A stretch of 64,000 nt of DNA from Sneathia vaginalis (GCF_000973085.1 NZ_CP011280.1:956642-1020641), one strand, 5' to 3'. Positions 25,768 through 36,012 are shown, numbered from the stretch's first letter. Numbers and translations: made by a program. The notes: generated by a model not told the origin, from the sequence alone.

Positions 25768-26725
25768 TTTAGATGCTGTTGCTTCTAATGAAGATGAAAT
25801 TAAAAACTTTTTAAAAACTGAATTGTCACAATATGCAGACGAAATTCTGTATGATAATCTAGGATCAATAATATTTAAAATTGGAAATAATGATAATTTT
25901 AAAATTATGCTTGATGCTCATATAGACGAAGTAGGTTTTATTGTAAAAAATATATTAGATAATGGAAAAATATTATTAAAAGAATTAGGGAATGTTAGTG
26001 ATTATGCAAAATTTAATATTAGAGGTAGAATAACTACTACTTCTGGAAATAAAATATATGGTATAATTAATGGAGGTTCTGATGACTTACATTTCGATTT
26101 AGGAATAACTAATAAGAATGATATTGAAAAATTAGGGATAGAAGTAGGTAATATGGTTTGTTTTGCTACTGAATTTAAAGATTATAAAATAAATAATATT
26201 GTTGAAGGTAAAGCATTAGATAATCGTGTTGGATGTTACATTTTGGCACAAACTATAAAAAAATTAAAAAATAAAAATCTAAATTCAAGTATATATTTTG
26301 CATTTTCATCAAGTGAAGAAGTTGGATTAAGAGGTGGAAAAACTGCAGCTAGTTTAATAAATCCAAATATTGCTTTTGTAATTGATGTAGTTAGTGCAAA
26401 AAATGTATTTGATAATAGTGGTTTAAATACTCGAAAAAATGGAAATGGTTTTTTAATAGAAGTTTACGATAAAACTTTTATTCCATCTAAAAAAATGATT
26501 AATCTAGTTAAAAATATTGCTATAAAGAAAAATATTAAATACCAACTTGATACTATGAATGGCGGTGGAACTAATGCTGGAGAAATACATAAATTAGGAA
26601 AAGGTATTCCAAGTCTAGTAACTGCTATTTCTCTTAGATATTGCCACGGATCTCATAGTATGGTAAATATGAATGATGTAAATGATTTAATAAATGTATA
26701 TGTTCAGTTATTACAAGAAATATAA
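25742..26725 (+). CDS. M42-family metallo-aminopeptidase (FrvX/YpdE-like)
   Basis: Dinuclear-metal aminopeptidase of the M42 family; members form large tetrahedral particles that trim peptides. 327 residues: metal motif AHIDEVGF with His60 and Asp62, ALDNRVGCY (bridging Asp), FSSSEEVGLRGG (catalytic and metal Glu pair), VIDVVSA (metal Asp) and RYCHGSHSMV (C-terminal metal His). It is the last gene of the PTS operon and overlaps the C-S lyase gene by 26 nt. M42 genes also sit in E. coli fructose-like PTS operons (frvX, ypdE, sgcX), so this pairing recurs. A terminator follows 17 bp after the stop. Confidence 0.9.
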   Translation: MNLLETLSNLDAVASNEDEIKNFLKTELSQYADEILYDNLGSIIFKIGNNDNFKIMLDAHIDEVGFIVKNILDNGKILLKELGNVSDYAKFNIRGRITTTSGNKIYGIINGGSDDLHFDLGITNKNDIEKLGIEVGNMVCFATEFKDYKINNIVEGKALDNRVGCYILAQTIKKLKNKNLNSSIYFAFSSSEEVGLRGGKTAASLINPNIAFVIDVVSAKNVFDNSGLNTRKNGNGFLIEVYDKTFIPSKKMINLVKNIAIKKNIKYQLDTMNGGGTNAGEIHKLGKGIPSLVTAISLRYCHGSHSMVNMNDVNDLINVYVQLLQEI

Positions 26726-26742
26726 AAAATGGAGTGTATAAT

Positions 26743-26786
26743 AAAGTGTGTAAATTATAAAAATAATTTATGCACTTTATTTTTAT
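26743..26786 (+). terminator. terminator of the PTS operon
   Basis: A 16-bp stem, AAAGTGTGTAAATTAT (26743-26758) against 26763-26778 with two G-U pairs, followed by ATTTTTATTT. It ends the six-gene PTS transcript. Confidence 0.88.
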
Positions 26787-26935
26787 TTAAAAACAATATA
26801 TATCAATAGAAATAAATTGAAAGAAAATGAATTAATTTGTTATGTTAGTAAAAAAAAATAAATGTAGTAAAGCAATAAGCAAAGGCTATTGCCTAAAAGT
26901 GCTAAAGAGATGCAAGATGCTCTTTATGAGAAATA
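26787..26935. other. intergenic segment with two small inverted repeats
   Basis: No gene seen. Contains GCAATA (26872-26877) facing TATTGC (26887-26892) and AAAGAG (26904-26909) facing CTCTTT (26920-26925). These could be part of a small structured RNA or a repeat remnant; I found no promoter to support transcription. Confidence 0.35.
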
Positions 26936-27001
26936 TTAAAAATAGTGAGACCTATAATGCTTCTCATAGATTTTGAATACATTATATATTTAGTCTCACT
27001 A
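26936..27001 (-). terminator. terminator of adhesin TAA1
   Basis: On the minus strand TAGTGAGAC (27001-26993) pairs with GTCTCACTA (26951-26943), with a second inner stem TATAATG against CATTATA, followed by TTTTT. It lies 33 bp after the TAA1 stop. Confidence 0.75.
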
Positions 27002-27033
27002 AAATAAAATTTACATAACTTGCTTGTCAAATT

Positions 27034-29040
27034 CTAATTTTTTTTAATTAATTTTCTTAATTCTTTCATTTCATTTTCTAATTCTTTAATTTTTTCGTTT
27101 TGTTCTTTACTTTCTTTCATATACTCTAGAATTTTCTTTTCCATTCTTTTTATAACGTCATCTTTTGTACTACTTACTACTGTCATACCAAAGCCTAGTC
27201 CTACTCCTACATTTCCTCTCATATTTGTTGATACTCCCAACTTATATGAAAATCTTTCTGTATTTCCACTGATTCCTACTGCTAATGCATGTTCTCCTCC
27301 ATATGTTCCATATGCCCCTGTTATATTAACCAAACCTTCTCTTGGTTGTGTCATACTTGACATAGCTATTGCATTCGCTACTCCACCTAGGGCTAAGTTT
27401 GATTTTGCATTAATACCTTCTAATTTTTTATCTACTTCTGCTTTGTTATAGTAGTTTTCAGCTGAAAAAGAATTAGCCGCAACATAATCTTTTAATTGTT
27501 TTACATTTACTGCATCTGTATCAGCTGTTCCTTTTGCAACAAATTTTAATTGTCTTTGTGTAGTCTCATTACCAATTGATACTGCATTTTCTATTGCTTC
27601 AGAGCCATTACCTATTACTACTGCGTTATTTTTTTTATTAATTTTAACTTCATTCCCTAATACAATATTATTTTCACCATATATTTCATTATTATTACCA
27701 TGTAATATATTATTATTTCCAACAGTAATATTTTCAACTCCAAATACTTGATTTTTATCTCCTTTAGTATAGTTTTTTTCACCTATAGAATTAGAACCAT
27801 TACCAAAAGTTGCACTATTAGAACCTAATGTTACAGAATCAATACCTGCTGTTAAAGCATTAGTACCTATTGCATACGATCTAATCCCTATTGCATATGA
27901 AGAAGTTCCATATGCTAAATTATCTTCTCCTTTATATTCAATACTCTTTAAAAGTTCTTTCAATTCATTATTAAATTTTTCTTTCCATTCTGTAAAATAT
28001 GCTACTCTTCCTTCATATTCATTTAACAAATCTTTTTCTTTTTCTACGTTTTTATTTAACTCATCATATGTTTTCCCTACATTGTAGTGTGACACTTTAT
28101 TCCTAAAAGCAATTTTGTATAACTCTTCACTACAATTATCCATTTTATCAATTTCAAATTCTTTATGAGCTTCCAAAAAACTTTGTATTAAAGGCAATCT
28201 ATATGTTTTTATTTTTGCCTTTATATCCTTAACATTTTCATTTATTATATTATTGTCTTGTGGTTTACCATAATATGGACTAATATCATATACATTACCT
28301 GCCATAGGCTCTTTTAATTTATAACTAATACAATCTGATAAATATTTTTTCAAATTTTTTTCATCATCTAATTTCAAATAATCCCAAACAACTTGATCAT
28401 TAATAAATCCTTTTATTTTAGCCTTACTTAAATTAGAATTTCTATTATCATCAGCTTCATCTTTAAATGTAATATTTTCTATTGTTTCACCAACTAATCC
28501 TTTTTTATCTATTAAATAATCAGCTATTTTTCTTAAAGTAGCTCTGTAATCTCCAATTGGTGTACCAAACTTTTTATTAATTTCAATATTTTTTAATATT
28601 ATTATATTAGCAAATTCTCTAAATTTTTCTCTATCATCTGTAACTTGTTTTAATTGTGTTTCTACTTTTTGTTTATCAATAAAAAAATCATTTATTATTT
28701 TCATTTGACTTTCTATAGAATTTATTCTTTTTAATTTATTTATATATTGTTCTTTTATATCCTTAACTCTATTATCTATATCTGCTTTTGTTTTTTGTAT
28801 TTCATTTTCTATTTTACTCTTATCAATTAAATTTGAATTATAATATTCAAAATAATTATCTAAAGAATTAGAATTCGTTCCAATTGCAATACTATTTTTT
28901 GTTAAACTTATACCATCACTACCTTTAACATAAGAATTTTCACCTATTTCAAACTCATTTATTCTATTCTCAGATAAAGTAATACTACCAGTAATTACAA
29001 ATAAAATTATTATTAATATTTGTCTTGTATTTTTATTCAT
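27034..29040 (-). CDS. trimeric autotransporter adhesin TAA1 (YadA-like)
   Basis: Surface adhesin that trimerises and crosses the outer membrane through its own C-terminal barrel. 668 residues: signal peptide (about 1-23, MNKNTRQ then a hydrophobic run), a short head start, a long helical stretch (about 60-370), a YadA head with left-handed-roll repeats of the SxAIGxxS type (about 375-510), a neck ending in TDAVNVKQLKDY, and the YadA anchor (about 547-622, SNLALGGVANAIAMSS to GFGMTVV). Unusually the chain runs on for 46 residues past the last barrel strand as a charged coiled coil. Promoter with a run of 11 G in its spacer. A decayed relative of the head lies at 7390-7680. Confidence 0.92.
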   Translation of the reverse strand: MNKNTRQILIIILFVITGSITLSENRINEFEIGENSYVKGSDGISLTKNSIAIGTNSNSLDNYFEYYNSNLIDKSKIENEIQKTKADIDNRVKDIKEQYINKLKRINSIESQMKIINDFFIDKQKVETQLKQVTDDREKFREFANIIILKNIEINKKFGTPIGDYRATLRKIADYLIDKKGLVGETIENITFKDEADDNRNSNLSKAKIKGFINDQVVWDYLKLDDEKNLKKYLSDCISYKLKEPMAGNVYDISPYYGKPQDNNIINENVKDIKAKIKTYRLPLIQSFLEAHKEFEIDKMDNCSEELYKIAFRNKVSHYNVGKTYDELNKNVEKEKDLLNEYEGRVAYFTEWKEKFNNELKELLKSIEYKGEDNLAYGTSSYAIGIRSYAIGTNALTAGIDSVTLGSNSATFGNGSNSIGEKNYTKGDKNQVFGVENITVGNNNILHGNNNEIYGENNIVLGNEVKINKKNNAVVIGNGSEAIENAVSIGNETTQRQLKFVAKGTADTDAVNVKQLKDYVAANSFSAENYYNKAEVDKKLEGINAKSNLALGGVANAIAMSSMTQPREGLVNITGAYGTYGGEHALAVGISGNTERFSYKLGVSTNMRGNVGVGLGFGMTVVSSTKDDVIKRMEKKILEYMKESKEQNEKIKELENEMKELRKLIKKN

Positions 29041-29059
29041 TTCTACCTCTCCCTATCCC

Positions 29060-29091
29060 ATTATATACCCCCCCCCCCGAAATTTTGTCAA
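29060..29091 (-). promoter_or_regulatory. TAA1 promoter with G11 tract in the spacer
   Basis: Minus strand TTGACA (29091-29086), then AAATTTC, eleven G (plus-strand C11, 29068-29078), then TATATAAT. Spacer is 18 bp to TATATA or 20 bp to the better box TATAAT (29065-29060). The ATG is 20 bp downstream of TATAAT, after AGGGAGAGG. Slippage of the G run would shift the spacer length and so promoter strength. Confidence 0.85.
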
Positions 29092-29123
29092 GTTTTATTA
29101 TCCAAATGTTAACTTTTTTTCAT

Positions 29124-29155
29124 CAAAAAACCCTTAGCTACTATACTAAGGGTTT
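29124..29155 (-). terminator. terminator of the outer-membrane protein gene
   Basis: Minus strand AAACCCTTAG (29155-29146) pairs with CTAAGGGTTT (29137-29128) around an 8-nt loop, followed by a T run. It separates the barrel-protein transcript from the TAA1 promoter 30 bp further on. Confidence 0.88.
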
Positions 29156-29185
29156 AAAACAATTATGTATCAAACGTATTGATAA

Positions 29186-30820
29186 CTATTTCCATTCATA
29201 TTTTAAGTTTAAACTTGTTTTAATTTGAGTATCTGTATACTTAAATTCTTTTCCAACTGTTTTAAATTTAACTGGAGTTTCAACACTTCCTGTTAATGTT
29301 AATGTGTCAGTTGGTTTGTATTCAGCTGATACTTTTGGTGTTAATGTTAATTCTGTACCTACTAATACTCCTTGTAGTGTATTTAATGTAAGGTGAGCTG
29401 TTGCTTCTGGTGTTACATTGAATTTTTCATTTACATCATATTTGTATTTTGCATTTACATCAAAATCAAATTTACCATGGTGTGCCATTCCTACTCCATT
29501 TAATAGTAGAGAAGCTCCTTGTAATTTAGATTTACCTGTTAATGTTAATTTTTCATTTAACATCTTGTATTCAGCTTCTAAGTTTACACCATATGTTACT
29601 ATATCAGAACGTAATAAAGGTGTTTTTTCTAAGTTATAGTGTCCTAAGAATGGATTAACAGTTAATTTTAATCCTTCAACACCTGTATATATTGCTTTGA
29701 AGTCATATGTATCTGAGTAATTGTATGCTCCTATTGTATCTTTAAAGTCACCATCATCTAATTTTGCAACCTTATTTACATTTACTTTAAAGTCAAATGC
29801 TCCTTCTAATCTTAAGTCTTTTACACCTTCATAAGCTGCACCTAAGTGACCTGAAACGTAGTCTACTCTTTCTCCAGGTTTTACAACATTTTTAGCATAG
29901 TTATGTTTGATTTCAAGATTTGCTTTTACATCTCTTAATCCTTTAACGTATACATCTTTATCTTTTTCACTTTCAACAAAGATTTTGTGTGTTGATTTAA
30001 CTATTGCACCATAATCAGCTGCTACATCATATGTTGCAGTATGGCTACCATTTAAGTATGCATATGTTTTGTTACTTAATGGGAAGTTAGTCTTAGAATT
30101 AAATCCAAATGTTAACATATCATGTTTGTAGCTTACTTGTCCTTCTAATTCTGCACTACCTTTATCTACATTTTTTGGAGTAACATTTTCAAGAGTTGCA
30201 TCATTTCTAGCTTTATCTTTAGCTTTTTGTACAGCTTCAAAAGCAGCATTAACTTTATTTTTAGCGTCATCCATATTCGGTTTATTATTTATTAATTGTC
30301 CAAACATAGCTTTAAGTGATTCTGCAGATGCTGTTTTACTTCTCTTTAAATTGTTTGCTATTGGACCTGTTAGATTTTTTTCTGAAATTACTTTGTTTAT
30401 TTCATCTCTTAATTTTTCTGTAGTTTCTTTTCTTGCTTCATCCACTCTTTTGTTTACATCAACGTGTTCTTCTAATACTCCCACAAACTTAGGACTAACA
30501 CTTACCTTAACATACATATTAAGTCCTTCAGTTAATTCAGGTAATTCATATTTAGCCCATATGCTTGAGTGGTTTAATAGGTTTGGTTTTGTGATTTTAC
30601 CTAATTCTAAGTCTTTTGCTACAAAGTCTCCACCAAAGCTAAATCCTGTTCCATTTACTTTAACTTCTGTTTTAACTCCTGTTTTCTTTGCTACAAATCT
30701 TGGCTTTTCACCTTTTACAAATGTAGCTTCATTTTCGTTGTATGCTTCAACTGATCCAGTTGTTGCTGCAAATGTAGTTACTGAAGCTATTAAGCTTGCT
30801 AATAGTAATGTCTTTTTCAT
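29186..30820 (-). CDS. outer-membrane beta-barrel protein with helical insert
   Basis: A 544-residue secreted protein, probably an outer-membrane barrel. A clean signal peptide ends at about residue 19 (MKKTLLLASLIASVTTFAA). From about 210 onward alternating hydrophobic and polar residues with repeated Tyr and Thr, as in YKHDMLTFGFNSKT and LTLTPKVSAEYKPTDTLTLT, indicate beta strands. The C-terminus LNLKYEWK has an aromatic penultimate residue, close to the barrel-assembly signal. Residues about 118-205 are instead charged and helical, a possible plug, coil or surface loop. I cannot name a family beyond OMP. Ribosome site AAAGGAGA; it has its own terminator, and codon use suggests high expression, perhaps a major porin-like protein. 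Confidence 0.75.
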   Translation of the reverse strand: MKKTLLLASLIASVTTFAATTGSVEAYNENEATFVKGEKPRFVAKKTGVKTEVKVNGTGFSFGGDFVAKDLELGKITKPNLLNHSSIWAKYELPELTEGLNMYVKVSVSPKFVGVLEEHVDVNKRVDEARKETTEKLRDEINKVISEKNLTGPIANNLKRSKTASAESLKAMFGQLINNKPNMDDAKNKVNAAFEAVQKAKDKARNDATLENVTPKNVDKGSAELEGQVSYKHDMLTFGFNSKTNFPLSNKTYAYLNGSHTATYDVAADYGAIVKSTHKIFVESEKDKDVYVKGLRDVKANLEIKHNYAKNVVKPGERVDYVSGHLGAAYEGVKDLRLEGAFDFKVNVNKVAKLDDGDFKDTIGAYNYSDTYDFKAIYTGVEGLKLTVNPFLGHYNLEKTPLLRSDIVTYGVNLEAEYKMLNEKLTLTGKSKLQGASLLLNGVGMAHHGKFDFDVNAKYKYDVNEKFNVTPEATAHLTLNTLQGVLVGTELTLTPKVSAEYKPTDTLTLTGSVETPVKFKTVGKEFKYTDTQIKTSLNLKYEWK

Positions 30821-31073
30821 AAATTTTCTCCTTTTTAATATAATATATTTATAGTAGTCAAGATATTTTACCTTAAATTAGAGGTAATAAGAATAAAGGT
30901 TTAATTAATTTGTTATTTATTTTTTAACCGCATTAATTTTAATATGTGTCAAGATTTTTATATAGTGATATTCTTTTATGTACAACTTTTTTAACCTTTT
31001 ACGTATTTTTATATAATTAATAAAAAAATGTAGCAATATAGTATGACTAATATAAATTTAAAAATATTTTTAT
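30821..31073. other. upstream region of the outer-membrane protein gene
   Basis: About 250 bp without a gene. On the minus strand two TCTTGAC elements (30958-30952 and 30863-30857) could be -35 boxes; the downstream -10 choices, TTAAAA in each case, are weak. I see no other feature. Confidence 0.4.
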
Positions 31074-31104
31074 AAAAAAATGATGGAATTTTATCTTCCA
31101 TCAT
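31074..31104 (-). terminator. terminator of the purA-purB-nif3 operon
   Basis: Minus strand ATGATGGAA (31104-31096) pairs with TTCCATCAT (31088-31080), 7-nt loop, followed by a T run (31080-31074). It lies 11 bp after the nif3 stop. Confidence 0.88.
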
Positions 31105-31114
31105 TAATATATTA

Positions 31115-31888
31115 TTAATAAATATAGACTGGATTGTTGTGAAACTCAACAATTTGTACATTTGTAATTTCTTTTAAATAGTTTGATAATAGGTCTACTG
31201 CATGAACTTCACTTTCAAGATGCCCAAAGTCTATTATACTAACACCTTGTTCTAATGCATCTTGTGCTTCATGATATTTAACATCTGCTGTAATGAATAA
31301 GTCTACCTTATCTTTTACCTCATTAAAAAAGTCCATACCTGATCCTGTTACAAGAGCAAAACTCTTTATATCTTTTTTTGTATAATACTCATCATATATT
31401 ACTCTAAGTTGAGAAATATTTAACTTTTCTTTCACAACTTTCACCATTTCTTCAATAGTCATCTTTTTAGTTAGATCAAAATATCGAAGTGGTCTATTTT
31501 TAGTTTCATCCTCATACATTCTTTTTGCATCTAAATCTAGTAATTTAAACACATAGTCATTTAATCCACCTGTTGCAGAATCAAGGTTAGTATGCATAGC
31601 ATATACAGCTATATCATTTTTTAAAAGACGCATAATTCTTGAGCCTATCATATCATCTTTTGTAATTTTCTTTAAAGATTTAAATATTAATGGGTGATGT
31701 GATATTATTACATCAACTCTTTCTTGTATAGCCTTATCAATAGCTTTAGAGTTAACTTCTAGGGCTATTAAGACCTTTTTTACATCTTTATCTTTGTCGC
31801 CTAATAGTAGACCAACATTATCCCAAGATTCGCAAATATTTTCTGGAAATTTTTCATTCAACTTATCTATCAATTCAGTTAATTTCAC
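31115..31888 (-). CDS. Nif3-like dinuclear metal center protein (YqfO/DUF34)
   Basis: A 257-residue member of the widely conserved Nif3/DUF34 family (also annotated GTP cyclohydrolase I type 2-like, on thin evidence). Seen: ESWDNVGLLLG (20-30), metal-binding HHPLIF (near 64-69), AMHTNLDSA (near 97), and the C-terminal metal motif around DFGHLESEVHAV. The long mid-domain insertion found in some bacterial members is absent. Function is unsettled; metal-dependent hydrolase or metal chaperone are both proposed. It overlaps the preceding unknown gene by 4 nt and is last in the purA-purB operon. In many Firmicutes it follows sigA and trmK instead. Confidence 0.88.
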   Translation of the reverse strand: MKLTELIDKLNEKFPENICESWDNVGLLLGDKDKDVKKVLIALEVNSKAIDKAIQERVDVIISHHPLIFKSLKKITKDDMIGSRIMRLLKNDIAVYAMHTNLDSATGGLNDYVFKLLDLDAKRMYEDETKNRPLRYFDLTKKMTIEEMVKVVKEKLNISQLRVIYDEYYTKKDIKSFALVTGSGMDFFNEVKDKVDLFITADVKYHEAQDALEQGVSIIDFGHLESEVHAVDLLSNYLKEITNVQIVEFHNNPVYIY

Positions 31889-32742
31889 GCTTCCTCCGTT
31901 TCACTAACCTTTTTTAATATATCATTTAGCATTTCATCATACTTTTTATCCTCTATTTTCAATGCTTTGCATATATCATCTTTAGTATTCTTTTTATCTT
32001 CTAAATTTAAATACTTAATCAAAAGATTTTCTTCAAAATAGTTGAACATGAATATTTGTCTATTACTATTAAATTCATCAGTAACTTTTTCTGTATATGA
32101 GTATACATCGCCTAAATCCTCTATTTCTATACCTCTATACATTTGATCTAGATTTTCAAAGTATTCTTTCTTTAGGCCCATACCTTTCAATACACTATTT
32201 AATTCTTCATTCTTTTCTAGTCTATCTCTAACTTTTAAGTAGACTAGTATTGATATCTTAGTAGAAAATTCTTCATTTTCCTTCTTTATTTGTAGCATAA
32301 GTTGCTTAATAGCACAGTAAACATCAAAAATTTCACTTATCTTTTTTTCATCATACTTCTTAGATAATTTAGGATAGAAATTTTTTAAAAATTGTAAGGT
32401 TATTAAATTTGTTTCATTTATTAATTCAATCAATGAAAAGTGTGCCTTAATATTTTTAATAGCTTGTATTACACCTCTATCTATTAAGTTACTAAATACC
32501 TTATCCTTTATTCCTTCCTTATTTTCACCTTTTCGTATACTTTCTAGGTAAAACTTAGTTGTATCACTAATTTCTGATGTAGCATCTTTTTTATCATATG
32601 ATTCTCTAACTTGTGCTATGTTATTATCAACAATATACGTAGAAAGAAGTAAAGCCTTAATATCATCTAAAATTAAAGTCTTTAACTCTAAATTTAAATC
32701 TATACTCTTACTTTTTTCTATTTTTTTCAATAATTCATTCAT
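31885..32742 (-). CDS. uncharacterised helical protein, purine operon
   Basis: I do not recognise this 285-residue protein. It is highly charged, almost all helical by composition, and has no signal peptide, membrane segment or obvious catalytic motif. It overlaps both neighbours by 4 nt (ATGA-type junctions), so it is a firmly embedded gene of the purA-purB-TM protein-this-nif3 operon. In many Firmicutes Nif3 pairs with TrmK, but no SAM-binding motif is visible here, so I make no such claim. Likely cytoplasmic and lineage-specific. Confidence 0.7.
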   Translation of the reverse strand: MNELLKKIEKSKSIDLNLELKTLILDDIKALLLSTYIVDNNIAQVRESYDKKDATSEISDTTKFYLESIRKGENKEGIKDKVFSNLIDRGVIQAIKNIKAHFSLIELINETNLITLQFLKNFYPKLSKKYDEKKISEIFDVYCAIKQLMLQIKKENEEFSTKISILVYLKVRDRLEKNEELNSVLKGMGLKKEYFENLDQMYRGIEIEDLGDVYSYTEKVTDEFNSNRQIFMFNYFEENLLIKYLNLEDKKNTKDDICKALKIEDKKYDEMLNDILKKVSETEEA

Positions 32743-33191
32743 TTTTTCAAGCCCTCAACAAATTTTTCAACATCTTTTTCTACATATTTCTTATACTCTT
32801 CTTTGGTCTTTTTTTCTAAGCTCTTTTTAAATGCAACGCTTCTAACTATGCAGAATAAGCTTGCAAACCCTATTATACACATTAAAAGAATATTAGAATT
32901 AGGTTTAAAGCCAAAAGCGACTATGCATGTAATTATTAACATATATACAGCAAAAAAGATTACTTCTCTAAAGAATATTCTTTGTGCTCTTTTTACGTAT
33001 TGTTTATAGCTTTCTTTTACTACTTTATTTAATTCATCTTGGTCATATTCTTTTAAAACTTCTTTGTAGTCTTCCTTCTTGTCTTCTATATACTCCCTTA
33101 TTTTGTCAAAAACATATTCAGCTTGTACCAAATTATCTGAACTTTCTTTTAAGATATCTAATAATTTACGTATATTTTCTTTAACTGTCAT
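32739..33191 (-). CDS. small membrane protein with two transmembrane helices
   Basis: Unrecognised 150-residue protein. Residues 1-70 and 120-150 are highly charged helices rich in Lys and Glu. Two hydrophobic segments lie between them, about 74-93 (FFREVIFFAVYMLIITCIVA) and 99-116, forming a hairpin, so both charged ends should face the cytoplasm. It overlaps purB by 4 nt and the next unknown gene by 4 nt. This tight coupling to adenylosuccinate lyase suggests co-expression, not necessarily shared function. Confidence 0.7.
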   Translation of the reverse strand: MTVKENIRKLLDILKESSDNLVQAEYVFDKIREYIEDKKEDYKEVLKEYDQDELNKVVKESYKQYVKRAQRIFFREVIFFAVYMLIITCIVAFGFKPNSNILLMCIIGFASLFCIVRSVAFKKSLEKKTKEEYKKYVEKDVEKFVEGLKK

Positions 33192-34618
33192 AGAGTCACT
33201 TCCTCGTCTTCTATATCTAGATATTCTTTATTCTTTTCTAAAATTTTTCTAACCTTTTCTAGATACTCTTTTGTTTGTTCAACAGAAAATCCTATATATT
33301 TACTAGGTATTAATATATTATCTAATTCTTCCTTAGTTAATTTTAATCTACCATCAGAAACTATTCTATCTATTAAGTGATTATCATTTCCATGAATTTT
33401 AATACTCTTAACTTCTTCCATAGATAATTCTCTAATTATTTCATGTACTTCTTGTCTATCCATACCTTTTTTTACAGCATCCATTATTATATTCTCTGTT
33501 GCCATAAATGGCAATTCTCTAATTACATTCTTTTTTATCATTTCTTCATAAACTACAACACCATTTAATATGTCTTCTATTATCACCAATATTGCATCTA
33601 CTGCTAAAAAGCTTTGTGGATATGAAAGTCTCTTGTTTGCTGAATCATCTAAAGTTCTTTCAAACCATTGTGTCATATGTACTAAATGTCCATTTAATTC
33701 TTGGCTTATTACAAACTTAGCTAATGAAGATACTCTCTCACATCTCATAGGATTTCTCTTGTACGCCATAGCTGAAGACCCTATTTGATTTTTACCAAAA
33801 GGTTCTTCTATTTCTTTTTCATGTTGCAACATTCTAAAATCATTAGTAAATTTATGTGCAGAACTTGCAAGTGATGCTAGTGTTTGTAATATATATGTAT
33901 CTTGTTTTCTATCATATGTTTGTCCACTTACTTCTTGTTTTTTACTAAATCCCATTTTTTGAGTAACTAATTCATCAAGTTTTTTGAATTTTTCATAGTC
34001 ATCTCCAAATAGTTCTTTAAAACTAGCACCAGTCCCTGTAGTACCTTTTACACCTCTAAATTCCAAGTTTTCTATTCTTCTATCAATTTCATCTAGGTCA
34101 TACATAAATGACTTTAACCACAGTGTAGCTCTTTTACCCACTGTACTTAACTGTGCTGCTTGATAGTGTGTGTATGATAAGCAAGGTAAATCCTTATACT
34201 TATCAGAAAACTTAACTAAATTTTGTATTACAGCTAGTAATCTCTTTTTTATCAATATTAGTGCTTGTCTTATTTGTATCAAATCTGTATTATCACCAAC
34301 ATATGCACTTGTAACTCCTAGGTGTATTATCCCTCTAGCTTTTGGGCACACATCTCCAAATGTGTATACATGAGCCATGACATCATGACGTAATTTTTTC
34401 TCATATTCTCTAGCCACATCAAAGTCAATATTTGAGATATTATCTTTCATTTCTTTTAATTGTTCATCTGTAATATTTGATAAACCTAATTGCTTTTGTG
34501 ATTCTGCTAATGTATACCACAATTTTCTCCAAGTTGTAAATTTATTATCACTAGAAAATATATACTGCATTTTCTTACTTGCATATCTAGTACATAATGG
34601 ATTTTCATATCTATTCAT
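33188..34618 (-). CDS. purB: adenylosuccinate lyase
   Basis: Cleaves adenylosuccinate to AMP and fumarate and acts earlier in purine synthesis on SAICAR. 476 residues of the fumarase/aspartase superfamily: HLGVTSAYVGDNTD near 105, THYQAAQLSTVGKR near 155 and the signature SSAMAYKRNPMRCE near 285. It starts 2 bp after the purA stop, so the two steps from IMP to AMP are encoded together. No other de novo purine genes are in the window; with hpt nearby this fits purine salvage with IMP-to-AMP conversion. Identification is secure. Confidence 0.96.
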   Translation of the reverse strand: MNRYENPLCTRYASKKMQYIFSSDNKFTTWRKLWYTLAESQKQLGLSNITDEQLKEMKDNISNIDFDVAREYEKKLRHDVMAHVYTFGDVCPKARGIIHLGVTSAYVGDNTDLIQIRQALILIKKRLLAVIQNLVKFSDKYKDLPCLSYTHYQAAQLSTVGKRATLWLKSFMYDLDEIDRRIENLEFRGVKGTTGTGASFKELFGDDYEKFKKLDELVTQKMGFSKKQEVSGQTYDRKQDTYILQTLASLASSAHKFTNDFRMLQHEKEIEEPFGKNQIGSSAMAYKRNPMRCERVSSLAKFVISQELNGHLVHMTQWFERTLDDSANKRLSYPQSFLAVDAILVIIEDILNGVVVYEEMIKKNVIRELPFMATENIIMDAVKKGMDRQEVHEIIRELSMEEVKSIKIHGNDNHLIDRIVSDGRLKLTKEELDNILIPSKYIGFSVEQTKEYLEKVRKILEKNKEYLDIEDEEVTL

Positions 34619-34620
34619 AC

Positions 34621-35943
<1,323 letters not shown>

Positions 35944-36012
35944 TTATTTAATTTGCTCTATTTTTCCATACATATATTACACTATTATTCATAAAAAAGT
36001 AAATAGTTTGTG

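Noticed and set aside
20556-26725. Horizontal transfer of the PTS operon from its higher AT content
   Set aside because: The impression of lower GC was not computed and the whole window is AT-rich; no flanking tRNA, integrase or repeats support an insertion.
26743-27001. A MITE or insertion sequence with terminal inverted repeats after the PTS operon
   Set aside because: The two inverted structures are each better explained as terminators of the converging PTS operon and TAA1; no target duplication was seen.
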